From contig NZ_CP139247.1 in NCBI RefSeq assembly GCF_034087045.1, positions 1,054,001 through 1,118,000 of the forward strand: DNA of 64,000 nt, written 5' to 3'. The DNA is from Chitinophaga sancti (GTDB lineage: Bacteria; Bacteroidota; Bacteroidia; Chitinophagales; Chitinophagaceae). Each line of letters opens with the position of its first letter. The stretch's first letter is position 1. The position numbers and the translations under genes are program-made. Under the pieces are notes generated by a model. It searched no databases, had not been told where the DNA came from, and was given only the letters and a program-made list of their open reading frames with translations. Shown one piece after another: positions 27,863 through 37,400 of this stretch.

Positions 27863-28549
27863 TTGGGACCTAGACAAGACATACGCCTTTGTGTTGATGC
27901 AGTTGTATTTGGTTACACTGCCAAAGGAAGCATTTCCGTATTGCTGATCAAGCGGACAATAGACCCTTTTATTCACGACTGGGCACTACCCGGTGGCTTC
28001 GTGCTGAATGGCGAAACACTGGAAGACGCCGTAACACGCGAACTGCTCACCGAAGCCGGTGTGCATATCAACTACCTGGAACAGCTGTATACCTTCGGCA
28101 GACCAGAACGCGATCCCCGTGGCAGGATTATTTCCATCGCCTTCTTCGGACTCGTCAATCCTACTAACTTCAAGCTGGCGGCCAGCTCAGATGCTGAAGA
28201 TGCCCGCTGGTTCGATATAAAACATTTACCCGCATTGGCGTTTGACCACGGCGAAATCGTATCTACCGCTGTCAAAAGATTGCGTAACAAAATCCGGTAC
28301 GAACCTATCGGCTTCGAATTGCTGGATAAGAAGTTTCCTATTTCTGACCTGGAAAAACTATATGAAACTGTTCTGGACCGCCCCATAGACAGACGTAACT
28401 TCCAGAAGAAAATGAATCACTTTGGGATATTAATGGAACATAATGAAAAACTAAAACATCCCTCCGCAGGCAGACCCGCCAAGTTGTACAGTTTCAATGA
28501 AGAACGGTATTTTCAATTGAAGCAGGAAGGAATTATGTTCGAAATCTAA
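27863..28549 (+). CDS. nrtR: NrtR-like Nudix-related transcriptional regulator
   Basis: A 228-residue protein: a Nudix-fold domain (about 1-140) and a C-terminal winged helix (about 150-228, with DRRNFQKKMNHFG and a GRPAKLY wing). The Nudix box reads GETLEDAVTRELLTEAGV, so the usual RE-U-x-EE-x-GU is RELLTEAG: the first catalytic glutamate of the EE pair is threonine. NrtR proteins keep the fold, bind ADP-ribose or related compounds instead of cleaving them, and repress NAD genes. The next two genes are NAD salvage enzymes with operator-like palindromes in front, which supports this role. The start is TTG at 27863; no ATG fits. Confidence 0.85.
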   Translation: MGPRQDIRLCVDAVVFGYTAKGSISVLLIKRTIDPFIHDWALPGGFVLNGETLEDAVTRELLTEAGVHINYLEQLYTFGRPERDPRGRIISIAFFGLVNPTNFKLAASSDAEDARWFDIKHLPALAFDHGEIVSTAVKRLRNKIRYEPIGFELLDKKFPISDLEKLYETVLDRPIDRRNFQKKMNHFGILMEHNEKLKHPSAGRPAKLYSFNEERYFQLKQEGIMFEI

Positions 28550-28573
28550 TGGATCATAAATGACATTCTTTAT

Positions 28574-28609
28574 ATCCCCCTACCTGTAAAAAAGGAGGGG
28601 GATTTTTTT
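28574..28609 (+). terminator. Terminator of nrtR
   Basis: Stem ATCCCCCTACCT (28574-28585) with AGGAGGGGGAT (28593-28603), one bulged A, followed by six more T residues. It isolates nrtR from the NAD salvage genes. Confidence 0.85.
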
Positions 28610-28613
28610 ATCA

Positions 28614-28656
28614 TTGATAATCAATACGTAAACTATATTTGTGTACATTTCACCAA
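28614..28656 (+). promoter_or_regulatory. Distal promoter/operator of nadM
   Basis: TTG at 28614-28616, 17 bases, then a perfect -7 element TATATTTG (28634-28641). The -7 box runs into TTGTGTA (28639-28645), the same half-site as in the proximal operator; its right arm is degenerate here (CACCAAA). Confidence 0.55.
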
Positions 28657-28662
28657 AAATAT

Positions 28663-28710
28663 TTTGCGTATATAAAAGAACCCTTTTATATTTGTGTAGA
28701 AGTTACACAA
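28663..28710 (+). promoter_or_regulatory. Proximal promoter/operator of nadM
   Basis: TTTG at 28663-28666, 20 bases, then TATATTTG at 28687-28694: both parts of the Bacteroidota promoter with good spacing. Overlapping the -7 box is a perfect inverted repeat TTGTGTA (28692-28698), five bases, TACACAA (28704-28710). A bound dimer would cover the promoter, as expected for NrtR repression. The identical 12-mer TATATTTGTGTA occurs 53 bases upstream, close to five helical turns. Confidence 0.7.
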
Positions 28711-28721
28711 AACACTGGTAT

Positions 28722-29633
28722 ATGACAACGCTAAAACCGACAGGAGTAATCATCGCCCGCTTTCAGACACCCAGCCTTCACGAAGGTCACCTGGAACTGA
28801 TCCGGCAGGTAAAGCAAAAGCATAACCGCCTTATCATCGTACTCGGCGTAAGCCCGGTGAAAGGTAGCCGCAAGCATCCGCTGGATTATTATACCAGGGA
28901 AAGAATGATCAAACAACTCTTCTCCGATATTATCATCCTCCCGCTGAGCGATCAGGCCGATGATAAAGTATGGTCATCCAAACTGGATGAATTGCTTTCG
29001 ACTAACTTCCCCCACGAATCATTCGTGCTGTACGGCAGCCGGGATAGTTTCATCCCTTACTACGGTGGCCGATATCCAACCAATGACCTGCCTCCTGTAA
29101 AGGACTACAATGCTACCGCCCTGCGCGAAGCAGTGTCTGACAAAGTGTTTGATACTGAAGAATTCAGAGCCGGCATTATCTACAATACATACAATCAGTT
29201 TCCGAAAGTATATCCAACCGTAGATATCGCCGTATTCAGACACAATCGCACAGAATTGTTACTGGGTCGCAAACCTGCCGAACATGCCTGGCGCCTGCCC
29301 GGTGGTTTCACAGATCCTGAAGATCAAAACTTTGATGCCGCCGCCCGCCGCGAATTGCAGGAAGAATGTGGTCAACTGGAAACCAGCCCTATGCAATACG
29401 AACTCTCCATGCAGATGGACGACTGGCGCTACCGCTCCGAAGTAGACAAGATCATTACGACCTTATTCAGTACTGACCTGATATTCGGAGAACCCATTGC
29501 TGCAGACGATATCGCCGCCCTGCGCTGGGTACCGGTTAACAAGCTCAGTGAAATGATCGCTAACGGTGACATCCAACCTGTACACATCCCATTACTGGAA
29601 AAACTTGCTGATAAATATTCTGCTAACGCCTAA
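28722..29633 (+). CDS. nadM: Bifunctional NMN adenylyltransferase/Nudix hydrolase
   Basis: A 303-residue enzyme of the NadM-Nudix type. The N-terminal nucleotidyltransferase (about 1-170) has ARFQTPSLHEGHLELI with the HxGH signature and VSPVKGSRKHPLDYYTRERM further on; it makes NAD from NMN and ATP. The C-terminal Nudix domain (about 180-303) has an intact box ending RELQEECG, unlike the regulator upstream, and would hydrolyse ADP-ribose. ATG at 28722 is chosen because the upstream part of the frame lies in the promoter. It is followed 11 bases later by nadV, giving a two-step nicotinamide salvage operon. Confidence 0.92.
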   Translation: MTTLKPTGVIIARFQTPSLHEGHLELIRQVKQKHNRLIIVLGVSPVKGSRKHPLDYYTRERMIKQLFSDIIILPLSDQADDKVWSSKLDELLSTNFPHESFVLYGSRDSFIPYYGGRYPTNDLPPVKDYNATALREAVSDKVFDTEEFRAGIIYNTYNQFPKVYPTVDIAVFRHNRTELLLGRKPAEHAWRLPGGFTDPEDQNFDAAARRELQEECGQLETSPMQYELSMQMDDWRYRSEVDKIITTLFSTDLIFGEPIAADDIAALRWVPVNKLSEMIANGDIQPVHIPLLEKLADKYSANA

Positions 29634-29644
29634 ATCAAAGAATC

Positions 29645-31060
29645 ATGACAAAGGAAAACCTCATACTCTTAGCCGACGCCTATAAATACTCTCACCACAA
29701 ACTGTACATACCCGGTACTGAATATATCTACTCCTACCTTGAAAGCCGGGGCGGCAAGTTCAACGAAACTGTATTCTACGGTCTCCAATACCTGCTCATG
29801 GAATACCTGCAAGGCGTAGTGATCACCAAAGAAAAAATTGACGAAGCAGAAATTGAATTGAATGAAGTATTTGGTCGCAACGATATATTCGATCGCACCA
29901 AATTTGAATATATCATCGAGCAACATGGCGGTCGCCTGCCAATAAGAATCAAAGCCGTTCCGGAAGGTACCGTCACCGCTACACACAATGTACTGATGAC
30001 TATCGAAAACACCGATCCAAATTGCTTCTGGCTCACCAACTTCCTCGAAACACTGCTTATGCAGGTGTGGTACCCAAGTACCGTTGCTACCATGAGTCGT
30101 GAAATCAAAAAAGTCGTAAAGAAATATTACGATGAAACCGCCAGCCCCGCATCTTTCGCAGGTATCGACTTCGTGCTGAATGACTTCGGCTTCCGTGGCG
30201 CCAGCTCTGTAGAAAGCGCAGGATGGGGTGGTAGTGCACACCTGATCAACTTTGCAGGTAGCGATACCATCATCGGTTCTACATTTGCCAAAAGATATTA
30301 CAAAGCACCTACCGCTCCCGGCCTCTCTATTCCTGCTACAGAACACTCTATCATGACCTTGTTAGGTGAACCGGGAGAAAAGGAGATCTTCAAACATGTT
30401 CTGGATAGTTTCCCAATCGGCACTATTGCCTGCGTATCTGATTCTTACAACATTATCAGAGCCTGTGAAGAATACTGGGGCACTGAATTGAAAGAACAGA
30501 TCCTGCAAAGAGAAGGTACATTGGTGATCCGCCCTGATAGCGGCGATGCTGTTGCAACCCTGTTGAAAGTATTCGAAGTACTCACCGAAAAATTCGGCTA
30601 TACGATCAATGAAAAAGGTTACAAAGTATTGCCTCCGCAGGTACGTGTCATCCAGGGTGATGGCATTAGCTATTCTTCTATCCCCACCATCTACGAAGCA
30701 TTGAAGAATGCTGGTATCAGCGCCGAAAACCTGGTATTGGGTATGGGTGGAGCACTGTTACAAAGAGTGAACAGAGATACACAGGAATACGCTTTAAAAT
30801 GCGCTTACGCAGTGGTAAATGGGAAGGGCATCAATGTACAGAAAAACCCTTTGGAACTGGATGCTAACGGTAACACCCGTGTATCTTTCAAGAAATCCAA
30901 ATCCGGCAAACAGGTATTAGTAAAAAAAGATGGCGCCTTTGTCACCATCCCCGAAAGTGAGTCTGCCGGCCTTAAAGATGAATTGGTTACCGTGTTTGAA
31001 AATGGAGAAATAAAAACTTCATATACATTTAACGATATCAAGACCAGAGCACAGATCTGA
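29645..31060 (+). CDS. nadV: Nicotinamide phosphoribosyltransferase
   Basis: A 471-residue NAMPT/NadV-type enzyme that makes NMN from nicotinamide and phosphoribosyl pyrophosphate. The start NLILLADAYKYSHHKLYIPG is typical of the family, FVLNDFGFRGASS near 178-190 and IPATEHSIM near 232 belong to the nicotinamide-binding site, and VIRPDSGD near 297 and VIQGDGISY near 335 are phosphate-binding parts. Length fits the NAMPT group rather than the nicotinic acid enzyme PncB. The NMN product is the substrate of the enzyme encoded just upstream. Confidence 0.94.
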   Translation: MTKENLILLADAYKYSHHKLYIPGTEYIYSYLESRGGKFNETVFYGLQYLLMEYLQGVVITKEKIDEAEIELNEVFGRNDIFDRTKFEYIIEQHGGRLPIRIKAVPEGTVTATHNVLMTIENTDPNCFWLTNFLETLLMQVWYPSTVATMSREIKKVVKKYYDETASPASFAGIDFVLNDFGFRGASSVESAGWGGSAHLINFAGSDTIIGSTFAKRYYKAPTAPGLSIPATEHSIMTLLGEPGEKEIFKHVLDSFPIGTIACVSDSYNIIRACEEYWGTELKEQILQREGTLVIRPDSGDAVATLLKVFEVLTEKFGYTINEKGYKVLPPQVRVIQGDGISYSSIPTIYEALKNAGISAENLVLGMGGALLQRVNRDTQEYALKCAYAVVNGKGINVQKNPLELDANGNTRVSFKKSKSGKQVLVKKDGAFVTIPESESAGLKDELVTVFENGEIKTSYTFNDIKTRAQI

Positions 31061-31089
31061 CCTTTCATCTATTGTTTGTCTCTTCATAC

Positions 31090-31125
31090 GGCCTGCGGCA
31101 ATTCCTGAAATGCCCGCCGCAGGCC
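31090..31125. terminator. Hairpin after nadV
   Basis: GGCCTGCGGC (31090-31099) pairs perfectly with GCCGCAGGCC (31116-31125) across a 16-base loop. No T run follows, so it may be a processing or attenuating structure rather than a simple terminator. Confidence 0.5.
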
Positions 31126-31325
31126 TCGTCCCTAGCAAAAAGAAACGCTTCTATACAGAGCTGGTACAACATCGCACCTAAGCCGGCTTTACAAATAGTT
31201 ATACTCCAGCATGGAGGCGTTACTGCAAAAAAAGCCGGCTGTTGACCTTCTTAACACCCTCTCTCTTGCCTGTGTAAGAGGGAGGGTGTCTTGTGTAAAT
31301 ACTCACTGTTTTGTAATTTCCCACC

Positions 31326-32909
31326 ATGTTTTTACTAATTCCGGGTAGACATCACCTATTGTCAGACTTTCAGTTCAAGTACCTGCACAGATTATTGCAG
31401 AACCAACTGGAAGGAGAGCAGGATGTTCAGGGCCAGGCTATGCCAGCTTCCGCTATCACAGCGGTTATATTTGCCGTTACTTCCGCCAATCACCTGGGTA
31501 CAAAGCGTAACCCGGTTCCTTTCTATCTCCGCTCCATGATCATCCAGGAGTTTTCCAGTTACCTGGATATCCCAGTGTTTGTATATGGAATAGACGATGT
31601 GGGCGAGATCAATGACTTTGCAGGCTATACCCTCAAGAGTATCCGTCATAGCAGCGAAGGATTACACCAGCTCACGCCGGAAAATACCGTGGTCATTTGC
31701 AGTACGCCGGTAAAGGATATGTACACTTCTCTTGGGTACAAAGTATTGCCTGCGGAACTGGATATCACCACCGGCAACCTGGAACATCCGTTGCCGTGGG
31801 ACATTGTTCGCCTCATAGCCCAATCTCCGGACTGGCAAAAGGATAGAACGGTATTGGATCTCATCCATCCTGCCTCTTTCAAGATCTGGAAGCAGTACAA
31901 GATAGGGGAGAAGGTGCAGCACATTCTCAAAGATCCTATCATCGGAGCGGATGGTGACCTCACCGCTACCCGCGATTACAACGCCTATGTAAAACAAATG
32001 GACGACATTGCTGCCCTGAAATACCAGGAGACAGCTCCCTATATACAACCCGGCAACATCGGTGATATTGGCTGTGCAGCCGGATCATGGATCAAAATGG
32101 GCTGCGAAGATGATCGCCTCCATGAATGTGATTTCTATGGTATCGAAGTGTCCCGTCATCTCTTTGAAATATGCTACCAGCGTAAACACAATGGCGATTT
32201 CGCGAATCCATCCGTCTTCTTCTCCCAGAAGAATGCAGTGACTAGTCTTGTCTTCGATGCAAGTAGTATGAATACCATTCATACCTCTTCGCTTACCCAC
32301 GAAATTGCCTCTTATGGCAGTGAGCAGGACCTGCGTGATTTCATCGCCAACCGTTACCAGGAGCTGGCTCCCGGTGGTGTATGGATCAACAGGGATGTGG
32401 TAGGGCCTGAGAACAAAGACGAAATTGTGTTACTCTGGCTGGATCATACAGATGGTGAAAACAAACTTCCTGCACAAGGTATCACCGACAATCAGGAACT
32501 GGCTGCTGCATTGGAGAAACTCTCTACCCGGGCTAAGTTCATTCGCTTTGCCCAGGATTTCCGCCACCAGGAAGATTATAAACTGGCTTATGAATGGGTC
32601 ACCATCGGTGGGCAAACCTATTGCCGCCTGCGTATGCAGGATGCCTGTGAGTTCCTCTTTACAAAAGATTATACTGATAACTGGTTGAGTGAAATGCACG
32701 AAACCTTCTGTTTCTGGAGTTTTGCGGACTGGCAAAAAGAGCTGGAAACTGCCGGCTTCAGAGTAGACAGATTGTCTAAGCCATATAGGAATGAATGGAT
32801 TGTAGAAAACAGGTTGGAAGGGAAAACAAAACTTTTCAGGCAGGAAGAAGATCTTTTACAGGAGATACCTTTTCCTGTATCACATATGCTGCTCTTAGCA
32901 AGAAAATAA
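31326..32909 (+). CDS. NMNAT-like/SAM methyltransferase fusion, uncharacterised
   Basis: A 527-residue cytoplasmic protein with two parts. Residues 1-190 resemble a nucleotidylyltransferase fold: LIPGRHHLLSDFQFKYLHRL sits where NMN adenylyltransferases have GRxxPxHxGH, and TSANHLGTKRNPVPFYLRSM looks like their TxxNPFtxxxR motif, but the HxGH itself is not kept. Residues ~235-420 are a class I methyltransferase with motif I GDIGCAAGSW near 246. The last ~100 residues are alpha/beta without recognised motifs. It follows nadV after 265 bases, and TTGTGTA, the nadM operator half-site, occurs at 31291. A role in nicotinamide or NAD metabolism is inferred from context; the reaction is unknown. Confidence 0.7.
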   Translation: MFLLIPGRHHLLSDFQFKYLHRLLQNQLEGEQDVQGQAMPASAITAVIFAVTSANHLGTKRNPVPFYLRSMIIQEFSSYLDIPVFVYGIDDVGEINDFAGYTLKSIRHSSEGLHQLTPENTVVICSTPVKDMYTSLGYKVLPAELDITTGNLEHPLPWDIVRLIAQSPDWQKDRTVLDLIHPASFKIWKQYKIGEKVQHILKDPIIGADGDLTATRDYNAYVKQMDDIAALKYQETAPYIQPGNIGDIGCAAGSWIKMGCEDDRLHECDFYGIEVSRHLFEICYQRKHNGDFANPSVFFSQKNAVTSLVFDASSMNTIHTSSLTHEIASYGSEQDLRDFIANRYQELAPGGVWINRDVVGPENKDEIVLLWLDHTDGENKLPAQGITDNQELAAALEKLSTRAKFIRFAQDFRHQEDYKLAYEWVTIGGQTYCRLRMQDACEFLFTKDYTDNWLSEMHETFCFWSFADWQKELETAGFRVDRLSKPYRNEWIVENRLEGKTKLFRQEEDLLQEIPFPVSHMLLLARK

Positions 32910-32997
32910 TTTAAGCCGGCCGCAGGCTATCAACAAGCCTCCGCAAAAAAATCGCTTTCGCCGAAGGTAAAAGCATTTTTGGGACTAAAAACAAAAA

Positions 32998-33021
32998 GGC
33001 CGGAGTACGACTACTCCGGCC
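32998..33021. terminator. Bidirectional terminator
   Basis: Perfect stem GGCCGGAGTA (32998-33007) with TACTCCGGCC (33012-33021), four-base loop, preceded by an A run, between convergent genes. Confidence 0.85.
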
Positions 33022-33079
33022 ACTTCTTAAACCTACAACTGTTACACTGTGTTTGTAACGTATCTTAAATATCTTTTTT

Positions 33080-36000
33080 CTAATTCAATGATGCCTCCTC
33101 AATCTCTGCTGCATAAGGCGCCACCAGTCTTTGTCTGATCAGTCGCTTTGCAGAAGGCTTATTCCATCCAAACCTGTCCATAAAACCATCCACAATCTTG
33201 TACACAACCGGTACTACAATCAATGTCAGGAACATAGAACTGATCAGGCCTCCAATGATCACCCACGCCAAACCATTCTTCGTTGCAGATACCCCACCCG
33301 TTGCCAACGCAATCGGCAACATACCAATCACCATCGCAATCGTCGTCATCAGGATCGGACGCAGACGCGCATTGTTCGCATGAATCAGCGCCTCATTCGT
33401 AGACTGACCCTGCTCTTTCATCTGGTTCGTAAAGTCCACAAGGATAATCGCGTTCTTCGCCACCAGGCCAATCAACATAATCATACCCAGGATGGTAAAG
33501 ATGTTCAGCGTATTATTCGTCAGCGCCAGGGCCAGCAGGGCTCCAATAATCGCCAGCGGAATAGAGAACAACACCACGAATGGATAAATATAGTTGTCAT
33601 ACAGCGCCACCATGATCAGGTATACCATCACAATAGAGATCAGCAATGCCGCACCCATCGTACCAAATGAATCACCCTGATTCTCTGCATCACCCGCCCA
33701 CAGGTAGCTTACACCCACCGGCTTGCGCAGTGGCTCAATCTTTTTGGCAAATTCTGCCTGCACCGTACCTGATGGCACACCAATCACCTGGGATTTTACA
33801 GATACTGATGTATTCTTATCTCTTCTCTCCAACTGGCTTGGACCAGAACCTTCAGAAACGGTAGCGAACTGAGATAATTTGACGAGTTGTCCTTTGTTAT
33901 TTACAAACTGAATATTTGATACATCCGTCAGATTCTTCCTATCAAAATCATCAAAGCGGATATTGATATCATACTCATAATCCCCTTGTCTGAACTTAAT
34001 CTTACTATCATCAGCAGTACCACTAAAAGCGGTTTGCATAGTACCACCCACATTTTCCAGTGTCAATCCCAACGCAGACATCTTATCACGATCCACCGCT
34101 ACGTTGATTTCCGGGTTACCTTCTTCTACAGAGAGCTTTGCATCACTGGTACCATCTATTTTCTTCAACACTGCCATCGCCTCTTTTGCAAACACCATGG
34201 CACTATCCAGTTCGGAACCCATTACCACCAGTTCAATCGGTGCGGATTCCGCAGTACCCAGGATGCTCACATCCATGGTTTTTACTTTTACACCCGGCAG
34301 TATCTTACGTAACTCAACTTTCATTTGCGCCGCATAGATATCTGCACTTACCGCGCGCTCTTTAGCATCTACCATCATCACAGTGATCTCTGATTTATAG
34401 GCGGTAGACTGCGAAGTACCAAACCCATCCTCACTCGTCTGACCTACTGTCGTAATCAAACGGGTTACTTCTTTCTGTTTGGAGAGTAAAGCTTCCGCCT
34501 TGCGGGTAGCCTGATTACTCTGTTCTACAGATGCATCTTTTGGCATCTCTAACACTACGATAAACTGTCCGCGGTCACCTTTCGGGATAAATTCACCACC
34601 GATATAACCATTCACTACCAGGCTGAAAGAAGCTACCAGCAATACAATCGCTGCCAGAATCGTCCAGCGCTTATGGTTCAGCGCCCATTTCAATATACCT
34701 GTCATCCACTCTGTAAAGGATGTCAGCTGACGCTCAAACCACAGAATGAATTTCTCAAACCAGTTCTTACCTGTGATGTGTTCCAGCTTACCAAAGCGGG
34801 AAGATAACAGCGGCACGATCATGAAGGAAGACAATAAACTCAACATGGTAGAGATCATCACCACCACACAGAACTGACGCACAATCTGCGATACCATTTC
34901 ATTCGTCAGAGAAATCGGCAGGAATACTACCACGATTACCAGGGTAATGGAAGTAACGGTAAAACCGATTTCTTTCACCCCGTCAAAGGCCGCTCTTACC
35001 CTGTTTTTACCCATCTCCATGTGACGGTATATATTCTCCAGCACCACGATCGCATCATCCACCAGGATGCCTACCACCAGCGATAAACCCAGCAGTGACA
35101 TCAGGTTCAGAGAGAACCCCATCAGCTTCATTCCAATGAAGGTCGCTACCAATGATGCAGGAATAGAAATCATTACGAAGATCGCACTCCGAATACTGTG
35201 CAGGAACAACAGCATCACCGCAGCCACCAGCAGGATCGCGATTATCAGGTCATGAATCACGGAGTCAGCAGATTCCAGCGTAAAGTCGGAAGAGTCATTC
35301 GCAATAAATATCTTCAGGTGAAAAGATGCATAATCATGCTCAATCTCTGCAATCGCTTTCTTCATTTCCTCACTCACTGTTACAGCATTCGCATCAGATT
35401 GTTTCTGCACCATCAATGCAATCGCGCTTGTACCATCTACACGTGCTATGCGGTCTACGTCTTTCTGTGCATCCTGCACATCAGCAATATCTTTCAGTCT
35501 GATCTGTGTACCATCATCGCTTGTGCTGAGTACCAGGTTGCGCAACTGATCCACATCTTTATATTTACCAGCCAGGCGGATCAGGATCTGCTGATCGAGT
35601 GTCTTTACCTTACCGGTAGGGAAGTCGAGGTTCGCATTCGTTACTACAGAACGTACTGTATTGATGGACATTTTATAAGCTTCCAGCTTATGAGGGTCTA
35701 CATTGATCTGTATCTCTCTTTCCTGACCACCAATCACTGAAACCTGGGCCACACCACCCAAACGGGACAGCAATGGCTGAATCTTTTTATCTACCAGGTC
35801 ATAAAACTGCTTGCTATCCATATCAGCAGTAGCAGACAATGTCATGATAGGTAAGTCATCCAGGGAAAACTTAGTCAGTGATGGCGTCTTTGCATCAGAA
35901 GGCAGATCAGACAGTACAGCGTTTACTTTACGCTGTGCATCCTGCAGGGCAATATCTACATTCGCATCATTATTCAACTGTACACTTACAGTAGATAAGC

Positions 36001-36259
36001 TTTCGTTGGATTTGGAAATGATCTTTTTGATCTTCTCCATAGAAGCCACCGCATCCTCAATCTTCTTGGTGATTGTGCTTTCCACCTCTTTAGGCGAAGC
36101 ACCGGGATATACGGTAGCAATAGTTACCACCGGTTGACTAAACTTAGGCAACAACTCGTAGTTGAGTGACTGATAACTCATCACCCCCAGCAAAGTAAGG
36201 ATGGTGAATACCACGACTACGATAGTAGGCCGCTTGATGGATATTTCTGTAATCTTCAT
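33080..36259 (-). CDS. RND efflux pump, inner-membrane permease
   Basis: A 1059-residue resistance-nodulation-division transporter of the HAE1 (AcrB-like) family. The N-terminal helix KRPTIVVVVFTILTLLGVMS, two large periplasmic loops and twelve membrane segments are present. The proton relay aspartate pair is seen in LVVGILVDDAIVVLENIYRH near residue 400. Such pumps take drugs, bile salts or lipids from the periplasm or inner membrane and export them through an outer-membrane channel. It is the last gene of a five-gene operon with two TetR regulators, the outer-membrane factor and the adaptor. Confidence 0.95.
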   Translation of the reverse strand: MKITEISIKRPTIVVVVFTILTLLGVMSYQSLNYELLPKFSQPVVTIATVYPGASPKEVESTITKKIEDAVASMEKIKKIISKSNESLSTVSVQLNNDANVDIALQDAQRKVNAVLSDLPSDAKTPSLTKFSLDDLPIMTLSATADMDSKQFYDLVDKKIQPLLSRLGGVAQVSVIGGQEREIQINVDPHKLEAYKMSINTVRSVVTNANLDFPTGKVKTLDQQILIRLAGKYKDVDQLRNLVLSTSDDGTQIRLKDIADVQDAQKDVDRIARVDGTSAIALMVQKQSDANAVTVSEEMKKAIAEIEHDYASFHLKIFIANDSSDFTLESADSVIHDLIIAILLVAAVMLLFLHSIRSAIFVMISIPASLVATFIGMKLMGFSLNLMSLLGLSLVVGILVDDAIVVLENIYRHMEMGKNRVRAAFDGVKEIGFTVTSITLVIVVVFLPISLTNEMVSQIVRQFCVVVMISTMLSLLSSFMIVPLLSSRFGKLEHITGKNWFEKFILWFERQLTSFTEWMTGILKWALNHKRWTILAAIVLLVASFSLVVNGYIGGEFIPKGDRGQFIVVLEMPKDASVEQSNQATRKAEALLSKQKEVTRLITTVGQTSEDGFGTSQSTAYKSEITVMMVDAKERAVSADIYAAQMKVELRKILPGVKVKTMDVSILGTAESAPIELVVMGSELDSAMVFAKEAMAVLKKIDGTSDAKLSVEEGNPEINVAVDRDKMSALGLTLENVGGTMQTAFSGTADDSKIKFRQGDYEYDINIRFDDFDRKNLTDVSNIQFVNNKGQLVKLSQFATVSEGSGPSQLERRDKNTSVSVKSQVIGVPSGTVQAEFAKKIEPLRKPVGVSYLWAGDAENQGDSFGTMGAALLISIVMVYLIMVALYDNYIYPFVVLFSIPLAIIGALLALALTNNTLNIFTILGMIMLIGLVAKNAIILVDFTNQMKEQGQSTNEALIHANNARLRPILMTTIAMVIGMLPIALATGGVSATKNGLAWVIIGGLISSMFLTLIVVPVVYKIVDGFMDRFGWNKPSAKRLIRQRLVAPYAAEIEEASLN

Positions 36260-36289
36260 TATTTTCTTTTTTTACCCGGAATGTCCTGA

Positions 36290-37363
36290 TTATCCTTTCG
36301 CCTGTTGTTGCACAGTTACCTTAGCACCATCTGTCAGGTTGATCTGACCGGCAGTGATCACCGTTTCACCTTCATTCAGTCCTTCCCTTATTTCTACCCT
36401 GTCACCGAAAATGCGGCCTGCTACTACTTTACGCAGTTTAGCTGTATTGTTATCAAATACATACACCTGGTTGCTGTTTACACCACCTACAAAAGAGGTG
36501 CGTGGAACCAGGATCATAGGCGCAGCATTTTTAATATCGAAATGAGCGGTACCAAACATACCGGCACGCAGTTGCTTGCCGCTGATGTTAGTTACTTCCA
36601 TTTCTACAGGGTAGTTCAGGGTATTATCACCTTTGGCAGCGATGAAAGTGATTTTACCTTCATAGCTTACTTCAGGGAATACGTTGGTCGTTACATTTAC
36701 TTTGTCGCCTTCTTTCAGGGTTACTACCTGTATTTCCGGTACGGATACAGCGAGTTTCAGACGGCTTACATCCACGATGTCGAACAGTTTGTTGCCAGGA
36801 GAGAGGTAAGCACCCTGTTCTACATATTTCTTATTGATGATGCCTGATATCGGCGCTTTAATATAAGTATCGCTCACACGGCGGGTAGCAGCGGTGTAGC
36901 GGGTTTGTGCCAGTTCATACTGAAGGGTGGCATCGTCCACTTGTTTCTTTGTCACACCACCTGTTTTAAAGGCAGCCTCATATCTTTCTTTATCTACACG
37001 CAGTTGTTCAAGATTTACTTTGGCTGATTGCAGATCAGTACCCAGGATCTCACCATCTACATAGGCCATCACCTGACCTTGTTTTACCACGCTACCTTCG
37101 TCTACCAGCAGTTTGGTAATACGGCCGGAAGTCTCCGCCAGGTAATCCAGTTCACGTACTGGTTCAAAGTTTCCGTTTGCGAGGAAACCCTGTGAAAAAT
37201 CTTCTTTACTCACCTTTTCAGTCAGTACTGGTATCTCACCGGCGTTACTCTTTTTTACAAACTCAGTTTTGGCTTCGTTGGCTTTTTTATTGGCACCTAG
37301 TTTCCACATGATCAATACCACAGCGGCGATGGTCACTAAGCTCCAGATAATAATTTTTTTCAT
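36290..37363 (-). CDS. RND efflux periplasmic adaptor (MFP/HlyD family)
   Basis: A 357-residue membrane fusion protein. An N-terminal anchor (IIIWSLVTIAAVVLIMWKL) is followed by the barrel-sandwich (lipoyl-like) domain with GRITKLLVDEGSVVKQGQVM near 89-108, a helical hairpin (about 115-160), the second half of the lipoyl domain near 175-190, a beta-barrel domain and a membrane-proximal domain (REGLNEGETVITAG near 328). It bridges the pump and the outer-membrane factor. It lies 30 bases upstream of the pump gene. Confidence 0.94.
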   Translation of the reverse strand: MKKIIIWSLVTIAAVVLIMWKLGANKKANEAKTEFVKKSNAGEIPVLTEKVSKEDFSQGFLANGNFEPVRELDYLAETSGRITKLLVDEGSVVKQGQVMAYVDGEILGTDLQSAKVNLEQLRVDKERYEAAFKTGGVTKKQVDDATLQYELAQTRYTAATRRVSDTYIKAPISGIINKKYVEQGAYLSPGNKLFDIVDVSRLKLAVSVPEIQVVTLKEGDKVNVTTNVFPEVSYEGKITFIAAKGDNTLNYPVEMEVTNISGKQLRAGMFGTAHFDIKNAAPMILVPRTSFVGGVNSNQVYVFDNNTAKLRKVVAGRIFGDRVEIREGLNEGETVITAGQINLTDGAKVTVQQQAKG

Positions 37364-37400
37364 AAAGGTCCAGTATACAGTTTTAAAGAAGGTGATTTTG

